Of a DNA stretch of 64,000 nt, positions 8,539-20,400 are shown one piece after another. The notes under the pieces were generated by a model. The model saw nothing but the letters and a program-made list of their open reading frames with translations. It did no database searches and was not told the DNA's origin. The first letter of the stretch is position 1, and each line of letters starts with the position of its first letter. Origin of the DNA: Alentia gelatinosa (taxonomy: Eukaryota; Annelida; Polychaeta; Phyllodocida; Polynoidae); the NCBI GenBank assembly GCA_950022655.1, contig OX465584.1, positions 44,002,723 to 44,066,722 of the forward strand, in the 5' to 3' direction. The translations under genes were made by a program, and so were the position numbers.

Positions 8539-11500
8539 CTGTCTTTTTAATGTGGAAAAGTGTAGAAGTCTGACCTTTTACTGTGCAATGACAGCTAAGC
8601 CCTGACTTTTCCCTGTGGAAAAGTGTCAAGGTCTGACCCTTTTACCGTGCAATGACAGCTAAGCTCTGACTTTGTACTGTGGAAAAGTGTAGAAGTCTTA
8701 TTTACCGTGCAATGACGGCTTAGCCCTGACTTTTTACCGTGATAAAGATAAGAAGTATGAACTTTCACTGTGCAATGACAGCTAAGCCCTGACTATTCAT
8801 TGTGGAAAAATGTTTAAGTCTGACCTTTTACTGTGCAATGATGGCTAAGTTCTGACTTTTTACCGTGATAAAGTTTAGAAGCATGAACTTTCACTGTGCA
8901 ATGACAGCTAAGCCCTGACTATTCACTGTGGAGAAATGTTTAAGTCTGACTTTTTACTGTGCGATGATGGTTAAGTTCTGACTTTTTAACGTGATAAAGT
9001 TTAGAAGTATGAATTTTCACTGTGCAATGACAGCTAAGACCTGACTATTCACTGCGGAAAAATGTTTAAGTATGACCTTTTACTGTGCGATGATGGCTAA
9101 GTTCTGACTTTTTAATGCGGAAAAATGTAGAAGTCTGACCTTTTACTGTGCAATGACGGCTCAGCTCTGACTTTTTGCTGTGGAAAAGTGTAAAAATCTG
9201 ACCTTTTACTGTGCAATGACAGCTAAGCCCTGACGCTTCACTGTGGAAAAATGTTAAATTCTGACCTCTTATTGTGCAATGATAGCTATATAAGCCCTGA
9301 CGTTTCACCTTGGAAAAATGTAGAAGTCTGACCTTTTACCATACAATGATGGCTAAGCTCTGACTTTCACCATGGAAAAGTGTCAAAGGCTGACCTTTTA
9401 CCTTACAATGATGGCTAAGCCCTGACTTTTCACTGTGGAAAAGTGTCAAAGTCTGACCATTTACCGTTCAATGACAGATAAGCTCTGACTTTTTGCTGTG
9501 AAAAAGTGTAGATGTCTGACCTTTTACCGTGCAATGACGGCTAAGCTATGACTTTTTACCGTGATAAAGTTTAGAAGTATGAACTTTCACTGTGCAATGA
9601 CAGCTAAGCCCTGACTATTCACTGTGGAAAAATCTTTAAGTCTGACTATTGACTGTGTGATGATGGCTAAGCTCTGACTTGGTACTGTGGAAAAATTTTG
9701 AAGTCTGACCTTTTACTTTGCAATGATGGCTAGGCTCTGACTTTTCACTGTGGAAAATTTTTAAATTCTGACCTTTTACCGTGCAATGACGGCTAAGCCC
9801 TGACATTTCACTGTGGAAAAATGTTAAATTCTGACCTTTTACCGTGCAATGATAGCTATATAGGCCCTGAAGTTTCACCTTGGAAAAATTTAGAATTCTT
9901 ACCTTTTACCATTCAATGATGGCTAAGTTCTGACTTTCACCATGGAAAAGTGTCAAGGTCTGACCATTTACATTGCAATGACAACTAAGCTCTGACTTTG
10001 TAATGTCGAAAAGTTTAGAAGTATGAACTTTCACTGTGCAATGACAGCTAAGCCCTGACTATTCACTGTGGAAAAATGTTTAAGTCTGACTTTTTACTCT
10101 GCGATGATCGCTAAGTTCTGACTTTTTACCGTGATAAAGTTTAGAAGCATGAACTTTCATTGTGCAATGACAGCTAAGCCCTGACTATTCACTGTGGAAA
10201 AATGTTTAAGTCTGACTTTTTACTGTGCGATGATGGTTAAGTTCAGACTTTTTAATGTGATAAAGTTTAGAAGTATGAACTTTCACTGTGCAATGACAGC
10301 TAAGCCCAGACTATTCACTGTGGAAAAATGTAGAAATCTGACCTTTTACTATGCAATGACAGCTAAGCCCTGACTCTTCACTGTGGAAAAATGTTTAATT
10401 CTGACCTCTTATCGTGCAATCACAGCTAACATCTTACTTCATACTGTGATTATGTTTAGAAGTCTGAACTTTTACTGTGCAATGACAGCTATATAAGCCC
10501 TGACGTTTCACCGTGGGAAAATGTGGAAGTCTGACCTTTTACCGTGAAATGACGGCTAAGCTCTGACTTTGTACTGTGGAAAAATTTAGAAGTCTGACCT
10601 TTTACTTTGCAATGATGGCAAAGCTCTGACTTTTCACTGTGGAAAATTGTTAAAATCTGACCTTTTACCGTGCAATGACGGCTAAGCCCTGACATTTCAC
10701 TGTGGAAAAATGTTTAATTCTGACCTTTTACTGTGCAATGACAGCTATATAAGCCCTGACGTTTAACCTTGCAAAAATGTAGAAGTCGGACCTTTCACCA
10801 TACAATGACGGCTAAGCTCTGACTTTCACCATGGAATAATGTCAAAGGCTGACCTTTTACCTTACAATGATGGCTAAGCCCTGACTTTTCAATGTGGAAA
10901 AGTGTCAAAGTCTGGCCTTTTACCATGCAATGACGGTTAAGCCCTGACTTTCCACAGTGCAAAAATGTTAAATTCTAACCTTTTACCGTGGAATGACGGC
11001 TCAACTTTTACTTTTTACCGTGATAAAGTTTAGAAGTATTTACTGTGGAAAAATGTTTAAGTCTGACTTTTTACTCTGCGATGATGGTTAAGTTCTGACT
11101 TTTTAACGTGATAAAGTTTAGAAGTATGAACTTTCACTGTGCAATGACAGCTAAGCCCTGACTATTCACTGTGCAAAAATGTTTAAGTATGACCTTTTAC
11201 TGTGCGTTGATGGCTAAGTTCTGACTTTTTAATGCAGAAAAGTGTAGAAGTCTGACCTTTCACTGTGCAATGACAGCTAAGCCCTGACTCTTCACTGTGG
11301 AAAAATGTTAAATTCTGACCTTTTACCATGCAATGATAGCTATATAAGCCCTGACGTTTCACCTTGGAAAAATGTAGAAGTCTGACCTTTTACCATACAA
11401 TGGTGGCTAAGTTCTGACTTTCACCATGGAAAAGTGTCAAAGGCTGACCTTTTACCGTGCAATGACGGCTAAGCTCTGACTTTGTACTGTGGAAAAGTGT

Positions 11501-12011
11501 AGAAGTCTGACCTTTTCTGTGCGATGATGGCTAAGCCCTGACTTTTCACTATGGAAAAGTGTCAAAGTTTGACCTTTTACCGTGCAATGACGGCTAAGCT
11601 CTGACATTTTGCTGTGGAAAAGTGTAGAAATTTGACCTTTTACTGTGCAATGACAGCTAAGCCCTGACTCTTCACTGTGGAAAAAATGTTTTAAAAGTCT
11701 CACCTTTTACTCTGCAATGATGGCTAAGCTCAGACTTTTTACCGTGAAAAAGTGTACAAGTCTGAACTTTTACTGTGCAATGACAGCTAAGCTCTGACTT
11801 TTTAACGTGGAAAAGTGTAGAAGTCTGACCTTTTCCATGCAATGACGGCTAAGCTCTGACTTTTCACCATGGAAAAGTGTCAAAGTCTGATCTTTTACCA
11901 TGCAATGACGGCAAAGCTCTGACTTTTCACTGTGGAAAAGTGTAGAAGTTTGACCTTTTATTGTGCAATGACAGCTAAGCCCTGACTTTTCACCGTGGAA
12001 AAATGTTTAAG
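8539..12011 (+). repeat. 63-bp satellite array, block 2
   Basis: About 55 head-to-tail units in the same orientation as block 1. Variant halves are common. One type has GTGATAAAGTTTAGAAG in place of GTGGAAAAGTGTAGAAG. Another has an AGCTATATAAGCCCTGAC insertion variant (for example near 9,285, 9,855, 10,490 and 11,340). The first ~120 bp after element A share the unusual words CTTTTCCCTGTGG and CAAGGTCTGACCC with the sequence just after elements B and C. The 16.7-kb duplicated segment begins inside this block at about 10,180. Confidence 0.95.
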
Positions 12012-14493
12012 GTCAAAAATCACGAAATTGCAGTAACTGCCAACAAAATCAAATCTGAGAGGATCATAAATTCCTTTGGCAAATATCACCTCTATATACT
12101 AAAAGTCTCAAGTGCAAAATTGGGAACGCTAACTACCAAATTAGCTTTAGCACAGGGCTAATATGAAAATAAAAACGTCACGTTAGGACCCCCCCACCCC
12201 AACCCCCGAAATTGGCTCATATTTAAAGGCTGTGTCCACACCCCATTCTGGGACTGGGCTGATACTGGGGAAATTGATTTGATCCATAAAGAATGCATTC
12301 TTATATATTTTTTGTTTTCCCTTGCCTTATACCCACCGGGAGGGTCGTAACGTGAGGGGGGTCGTAACGTGATGCAAAAATATTTAGGGCCTCATAATTT
12401 CTTTTCTAATAAAGATAACGACTTTATTCTTTCACCATTTTATAGGTACATATATGTACCCAACACTAGAAAACTAGTTTTACCTTTTTCCTGAGCCTAC
12501 GTGACCCACTGCAGGCTATAACGTGACGGGGTCGTAACGTGACGGTGTCGTAACGTGACGAAAAAATATGTTTGGGCTGATAACTTTTTTTCTAATAAAG
12601 ATCTACCCTTTGATGTCCCAAAAGAACTATTACTAATATCATAGGGAACAGGAACTATCAATAGTTTAGTGGGTGTCGTAACGTGACTGCTTAAACTACA
12701 CCAAAATAGCACAAATCGAGTTCATTATGAAGGAAGGCATATAGGCCTTTCCTTTTATGGTGGGTAGATGCATATATGTGAGTCAATAAAAATGGTGTTG
12801 TATTCTGGCACTTTTTTATTTTATTTTATGCACGATTTTATGCCGGTGTCGTAACGTGACTCGATCACCTTTTTAGCCATAATTTATCTAAATATTGGAG
12901 TTTTGTGGTATTTATGGTCCTAGACTCTGCCCTACATTGCCCTAGATGCATTGAAACTGTAGTGGCTGGGTGTTGGGTACAGCCGAAACTCCTCCCGAGC
13001 ACCACTACAGGTTTTGGTCCAAGATGCCATCTCGGTGCTGGTCCCACCCGCTAACCCGCAGCTGTGTTTTACCACAACCACCCAGCACCGTGGTTCTGCC
13101 CGAGGATCACAGGGAGGGGGGTCAAGTCCACCTTCACAGAGCGGAAAACACAACTAAACGCCCTGGTCTCTCGGGACCCCAGAACTCTATCCAGAGAAGG
13201 GACCCACTGGTCGACCCTCTCCTCCTAGAGAACCGGGATACTCTGACTCCACCATCTAGGGAACCCGAATCGGTCAACAGCTAGTCCAGAGAGCTAGCTC
13301 CTATCGGTGGAGCACAGAGACAGAGCCCTGCAGAGAGACCGCACATAGTCTCTCCACACCCCAGTGTGTCTCAGTAAGCCACAGCAGTCTGCTTATATAC
13401 AGACCATGTCCTCACTAGGCATGTGCAAGAACTTTGCTGGTTCCCCACAGGGTATTCTGAGTAAGCCTGGTCACTAGCAACCCAGTGGTTTCCGCTAGTT
13501 CCCTGCCCACTTCCCCAGGATCAATCCTCACTGCTGGTTTTCAACCTGACAGCTGAGAAACCAGTCTGGACTGGTCCCAACACGGTGTCAGTGATAGCCA
13601 GTGGCGGGTAGCCACTTCAAAACCGCAGGAAAACAAGTCTAATTGACCTGTCCAACGGCTCACTCGGCTGTCCCGGCCGCGGCTATACTTACAAAGGCGT
13701 AGTAGACGTGCCAAGCCTTAGTAGACTTGCACTGGTCCCCTACACAGCCCCCTTTAGCCGACACGCATCTCTTTAGACGTGTCCGGCTCACCAACCACTG
13801 GGGGACCAGTTTAGTCGGCTTGCCGGCACAGTCTACTGGTCTACGGCTTTCTTGACTGAGTCAATACTAACCAACAACCCAAGTCATACAATAGGTATCC
13901 ACTGGGGTATTCTACTGCCGAACTTGGGACCAACTTCTGGACCCGGATAGACGAGCTGGTGTCCTCTGCCAGTGGCTTAGGTATCCTGCCTGTCTCACGG
14001 ACCAGATCCACTTCTCTTACCCAGCTTAGATTTAGCCGGTTGTGAAACAGGTTTATCATCCTTGCCGGGTTCTCTATGGCAGACACCCTGTTGTCAGCCG
14101 AAGCTTTCACCAGGGATTTTCCACCCGTTTCTATCTCCTCCTCCCGTCCCAGACTCGGAGAGTCTAGAGCCGCGGAATCGTCGGAGCCATGGTCCTGAGG
14201 GAGCCCATATCCAGACCGGTGAAGCGAGCTCCACTTTCTGGGCCATGGGGAATTACCGAAGTATTCCCCCCATCTCCGAAGGAGGGCGGGGGCCCAACCT
14301 TCACTGTCGTGCTGATGGTCACCGGGTCGACCTTGGTATCCCGGGACCTGCCGCAAAGCTTCTGGTGGCTCGGGACCGATCCACCAAGGTTGTTCAGGTA
14401 TTCAGTACCAGGTTCGCACCTGATGCCTCGTACCCCGAACCACTTTCCCTGGGTGTCCGAAACAACATCGGGCCCCAGGCCTTCACCAGACAC
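12012..14493 (+). mobile_element. Interspersed element B (2.5 kb), unclassified
   Basis: The fuller version of element A. Its left ~433 bp (12012-12444), missing from A, carries an inverted GTCACGTTA word at 12177-12185, a C-rich tract at 12189-12207 and two more GTCGTAACGTGA motifs (12344, 12361). A 56-bp segment at 12361-12416 is repeated in diverged form at 12547-12602. A perfect 16-bp palindrome GGTACATATATGTACC lies at 12445-12460. Further motif copies are at 12531, 12547, 12675 and 12848. A private 24-bp deletion occurs near 13,167. The satellite reads TTTAAG just before it and CTGACTTTTT just after it, which is close to the normal unit register, so little satellite was lost. No recognised mobility gene. 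Confidence 0.42.
13841..14356 (-). pseudogene. Element B version of the unrecognised frame
   Basis: Here the frame is 171 codons. The C-terminal part matches the element A frame with few substitutions (for example S to N, W to R, and HN to YD near the end). The N-terminal part is a different reading frame because the C run near 14,264 has six bases rather than seven. The frame corresponding to A's N-terminus lies in the overlapping frame at 14,164-14,493. No family recognised. It is probably not translated. Confidence 0.18.
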
Positions 14494-17400
14494 CTGACTT
14501 TTTAATGTGGGAAAGTGTAGAAGTCTGACCTTTTACTGTGCAATGATAGCTAAGCCCTGACTTTTCCCTGTGGAAAAGTGTCAAGGTCTGACCCTTTTAC
14601 CGTGCAATGACAGCTAAGCCCTGACTTTTTACCGTGATAAAGTTTAGAAGTATGAACTTTCACTGTGCAATGACAGCTAAGCCCTGACTATTCACGGTGG
14701 AAAAATGTTTAAGTCTGACTTTTTACTGGGCGATGATCGCTAAGTTCTGACTTTTTAACATGGAAAAGTGTAGAAGTCCTACCTTTTACCGTACAATGAC
14801 GGCGAAGCCCTGACTCTTCATTATGGAAAAATATTTAAGTCTGACCATTTACTGTGCGATGATGGCTAAGTTCTGACTTTATAACGTGGAAAAGTGTAGA
14901 AGTCTGACTTTTTACTGTGCAATGATGGCTAAGCACTTACTTTTCATTGTGGAAAAGTGTCAAATTCTGACCTTTTACCGAGCAATGACGGCTAAGCTCT
15001 GACTTATTGCTGCGGAAAAGTGTAGAAATCTGACCTTTTACTGTGCAATGACAGCTAAGCCCTGACTCTTCACTGTGGAAAAATATTAAATTCTGACCTC
15101 TTGTCATGCAATCACAACTAACCTCTTCCTTTATACTGTGATAGTGTTTAGAAGTCGACCTTTTACTTTGCAATGATGGCTAAGCTCTGACTTTTCACTG
15201 TGGAAAAATGTTAAATTCAGACTTTTACCGTGCAATGACGGCTAAGCCCTGACATTTAACTGTGAAAAAATGTTAAATTCTGACCTTTTACCGTGCAATG
15301 ATTTATATATAAGCCCTGACGTCTCACCTTGCAAAAATGTAGAAGTCTGACCTTTTACCATTCAATGATGGCTAAGCTCTGACTTTTACCATGGAAAAGT
15401 GTCTAAGGCTGACCTTTTACCTTACAATGATGGCTAAGCCCTGACTGTTCACTGGAAAAATGTCAAAGTCTGGTCTTTTACCATGCAATGACGGTTAAAC
15501 CCTGACTTTTCGCAGTACAAAAATGTTAAAGTCTAACCTTTTACCGTACAATGACGGCTAAGCTCTTACTTTTTACTGTGATCAGTTTAGAAGCATGAAC
15601 TTTCACTGTGCAATGATAGCTAAGCCCTGACTATTCACTGTGGAAAAATGTTTAAGTCTGACCTTTTACTGTGTGATGATGGCTTAGTTGACTTTTTAAT
15701 GCGGAAAAGTGTAGAAGTCTGACCTTTTACCGTGCAAAGACGGCTAAGCTCTGACTTTTTGCTATGGAAAAATGTAGAAATCTGACCTTTTACTTTGCAA
15801 TGACAGCTAGGCCCTGACTCTTCACTGTGGAAAAATTGTTAAATTCTGACCTCTTATCGGGCAATGACAGCTAACCTATTACTTTATACTGTGATAATGT
15901 TTAAAAGTCTGAACTTTTACAGTACAATGACAGCTATATAAGCCCTGACGTTACACCGTGGAAAAATGTTGAAGTCTAAGCTTTTACCGTACAATGACGG
16001 CTAAGCTCTGACTTTTTACCGTGATAAAGTTTAGAAGTATGAACTTTCGCTGTGCAATGACAGCTAAGCCCTGACTATTCACTGTGGAAAAGTCAAAGTC
16101 TGATCTTTTACCATGCAATGACGGCTAAGCTCTGACTTATCACTGTGGAAAAGTGTAGAAGTCTGACATTCTACTGTGCAATGACAGCTAAGCCCTGACT
16201 TTTCACCGTGGAAAAATGTTTTAAAAGTCTAATCTTTTACTGTGCAATGATGGCTAAGCTCAGACTCTTTACTGTGGAAAAATGTTTAAGTCTGACCTTT
16301 TACTGTTTAATGTCAGCTAAGCTCTGTCCTTTTCACTTACTTGGGAAAAATATTTAAGTCTGACCTTTTACTGTTTAATGTCAGCTAAGCTCTGTCCTTT
16401 CACTATGGAAATGTGTCAAAGTCTGACCTTTTACTGTGCAATGACGGCTAAGCTCTGACTTTGTACTGTGGAAAAGTGAAGAAGTCTGACCTTTTAGCGT
16501 GCAATGACGGCTAAGCCCTGACTTTTCGCAATGCAAAAATGTTAGTCTAAGCTTTTACCATGCAATGATGGCTAAGCTCTTACTTTTTACTGTGATAAAG
16601 TTTAGAAGTATGAACTTTCAATGTGCAATGACAGCTAAGCCCTGACTTTTCACCGTGGAAAAATGTAGAAGTCTGACCTTTTACCGTGCAATGACGGCTA
16701 AGCTCTGACTCTTCACTGTGGAAAAATCTTTAAGTCTGACCTTTTACTGTGCGATGATGGCTAAGTTCTGACTTTTTAACGTGGAAAAGTGTAGAAGGCT
16801 GGCCTTTTACTGTGCAATGATGGCTAAGCCCTTACTTTTTAACGTGGAAAAGTGTAGAAGTCTGACTTTTTACTGTGCAATAATGGCTAAGCCCTTACTT
16901 TTCACTGCGGAAAAGTGTCAAAGTCTAACCTCTGACTTTTTATCATGGAAAAGTGTAGAAGTCTGAACTTTTACCTTGCAATGACGGCTAAGCCCGAACT
17001 TTTCGCAATGCAAAAATTTAAGTCTAACCTTTTACCGTGCAATGACGGCTAAGCCCTTCTTTTTTACCGTGATAAAGTTTAGAAGAATGAACTTTCACTG
17101 TGCAATGACAGCTAAGCCCTGACTTTTTGCTGTGGAAAAGTGTAGAAATCTGACCTTTTACTGTGCAATGACAGCTAAGCCCTGACTCTTCACTGTGGAA
17201 AAATGTTAAATTCTGACCTCTTATCGTGCAATCACAGCTAACCTCTTACTTCATACTGTGATAATGTTTAGAAGTCTGACCTTTTACCATGCAATGATGG
17301 CTAAGCCCTGACTTTTCACTGTGGAAAAGTGTCAAAGTCTGACCTTTTACCGTGCAATGACCGCTAAGCTCTGACTTTGTACTGTGGAAGTCTGACCTTT

Positions 17401-20400
17401 TACTTTCCAATGATGGCAAAGCTCTGACTTTTCGCTTTAGAAAAATGTTAAATTCTGACCTTTTACTGTGCAATGACGGCTAAGCCCTGACATTTCACTG
17501 TGGAAAAATGTTTAATTCTGACCTTTTACCATGCAATGATAGCTATATATGCCCTGACGTTTCACCTTGCAAAATGTAGAAGTCTGACCTTTTACCATAC
17601 AATGATGGCTAAGCTCTGACTTTCACCATGGAAAAGTGTCAAAGGCTGACCTTTTACCTTACAATGATGGCTAAGCCCTGACTTTTCACTGTGGAAAAGT
17701 GTCAAAGTCTGGCCTTTTACCATGCAATGACCGTTAAGCCCTGACTTTTCGCAGTGCAAAAATGTTAAAGTCTAACCTTTTACCGTGCAATGACGGCTAA
17801 GCTCTTACTTTTCACTGTGATAAAGTTTAGAAGTATGAACTTTCACTGTGCAATGACAGCTATGCCCTGACTATTCACTGTGGAAAAATGTTTAAGTCTG
17901 ACTTTTTACTGTGCGATGATGGCTAAGTTCCGACTTTTTAACGTGGAAAAGTGTAGAAGTCTGACCTTTTACTGTGCAATGATGGCTTAGCCCTTACTTT
18001 TTAACGTGGAAAAGTGTAGAAGTCTGACTTTTTACTGTGCAATAATGGCTAAGCCCTTAATTTTCACTGCGGAAAAGTGTCAAAGTCTGACCTTTTACCG
18101 TGCAATGACGGCTAAGCTCTGACTTTTTGCTGTGGAAAAGTGTGGAAATCTGACCTTTTACTGTGCAATGACAGCTAAGCCCCGACTCTTCACTGTGAAA
18201 AAATGTTAAATTCTGACCTCTTATCATGCAATGACAGCTAACCTCTTACTTTATACTGTGATAATGTTTAGAAGTCTGAACTTTTACCATGCAATGACAG
18301 CTATATAAGCCCTGACTTTTTACCATGGAAAAGTGTCAAAGTCTGGCCTTTTACCGTGCAATGACAGTTTAGCCCTGACTTTTCGCAGTGCAAAAATCTT
18401 AAAGTCTAACCTTTTACCGTGCAATGCAGCTAAGCTCTTACTTTTTACCGGATAAAGTTTAGAAGTATGAACTTTCACTGTGCAATGACAGCTAAGTCCT
18501 GACTATTCACTGTGGAAAAATGTTTAAAGTCTGACTTTTTACTGTGCGATGATCGCTAAGTTCTGACTTTTTAATGTGGAAAAGTGTATAAGTCTGACCT
18601 TTTACCGTACAGTGACGGCTAAGCCCTGACTCTTCACTGTGGAAAAATGTTAAATTCTGACCTCTTTTCGTGCAATGACAGCTAACCTCTTACTTTATAC
18701 TGTGATAATGTTTAGAAGTCTAAACTTCAACCATGCAAGGACAGCTATATAAGCCCTGCGGTTCACGGTGAAAGTGTCAAAGTCTGGCCTTTTACCGTGC
18801 AATGACGGATAAGCCCTTACTTTTCGCAGTGCAAAAATGTGCGTCTAACCTTTTACCGTGCAATGACGGCTAAGCTCTTACTTTTTACTGTGATAAAGTT
18901 TAGAAGTATGAACTTTCACTGTGCAATGACAGCTATGCCCTGACTATTCACTGTGGAAAAATGTTTAAGTCTGACTTTTTACTGTGCAATGATCGCTAAG
19001 CTCTTACTTTTCACTGTGATAGAGTGTAGAAGTATGAACTTTCACTGTGCAATGACAGCTAAGCCCTGACTATCTACTGTGGAAAAATGTTTAAGTCTGA
19101 CTTTTTACTGTGCGATGATGGCTAAGTTCCGACTTTTTAACGTGGAAAAGTGTAGAAGTCTGACCTTTTACTGTGCAATGATGGCTTAGCCCTTACTTTT
19201 TAACGTGGAAAAGTGTAGAAGTCTGACTTTTTACTGTGCAATAATGGCTAAGCCCTTACTTTTCACTGCGGAAAAGTGTCAAAGTCTGACCTTTTACCGT
19301 GCAATGACGGCTAAGCTCTGACTTTTTGCTGTGGAAAAGTGTAGAAATCTGACCTTTTACTGTGCAATGACAGCTAAGCCCTGACTCTTCACTGTGGAAA
19401 AATGTTAAATTCTGACCTCTTATCATGCAATGACAGCTAACCTCTTACTTTATACTGTGATAATGTTTAGAAGTCTGAACTTTTACCATGCAATGACAGC
19501 TATATAGGCCCTGACGTTTCACCGTGAAAAAGTGTCAAAGTCTGGCCTTTTACCGTGCAATGACGGCTAAGCTCTTACTTTTTACCGGATAAAGTTTAGA
19601 AGTATGAACTTTCACTGTGCAATGACAGCTAAATCCTGACTTTTTACTGTGGAAAAGTGTAGAAATCTGACCTTTTACTCTGCAATGACAGCTAAGCCCT
19701 GACTCTTCAATGTGGAAAAATGTTAAATTCTGACCTCTTATCATGCAATGATTGCTATATAAGCCCTGACGTTTCACCTTGGAAAAATGTAGAAGTCTGA
19801 CCTTTTACCATACAATGATGGCTAAGCTCTGACTTCACCATGTAAAAGTGTCAAAGGCTGACCTTTTACCGTACAATGATGGCTAAACCCTGACTTTTCA
19901 CTGTGGAAAAGTGTCTAAGTCTGACCTTTTACCATGCAATGACGGCTAAGCTCTGACTTTTTGCTGTGGAAAAGTGTAGAAATCTGACCTTTTACTGTGC
20001 AATGACAGCTAAGCCCTGACTCTTCACTGTGGAAAAATGTTAAATTCTGACCTCTTATCGTGCAATTACAGCTTACCTCTTACTTTATACTGTGATAATG
20101 TTTAGAAGTCTGAACTTTTACCATTCAATGACAGCTATATAAGCCCTGACTTTTCACCGTGGAAAAGTGTCAAAGTCTGGCCTTTTACGTGCAATGACGG
20201 CTAAGCTCTTACTTTTTACCGGATAAAGTTTAGAAGTATGAACTTTTACTGTGCAATGACAGCTAAGCCCTGATGCTTCACCGTGGAAAAATGTAGAAGT
20301 CTGACTTTTTGCTGTCCATGATCGCTTAGTTCTGACTTTTTTAAGTGGAAAAGTGTAGAAGTCTGACCTTTAACCGTACAATGACGGCTAAGCCCGGACT

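Noticed and set aside
8107..8550. 147-codon plus-strand frame present in all three elements
   Set aside because: It is antisense to the other conserved frame, runs into satellite at its end, and shows no recognised domain. Conservation is explained by recent duplication.
9066..9308. Resemblance of the H-x-x-x repeat peptide to C2H2 zinc fingers (HSEKSxLSxHC)
   Set aside because: The repeat period is 21 residues, not 28, and each unit lacks the C-x2-4-C and H-x3-5-H pairs needed to bind zinc.
12012..14493. Helitron (TC start, CTRR end)
   Set aside because: The left end has TCAAAA and the right end has CCTGA near the satellite, but there is no clear 3' hairpin before it and element A starts elsewhere. 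The match is too weak.
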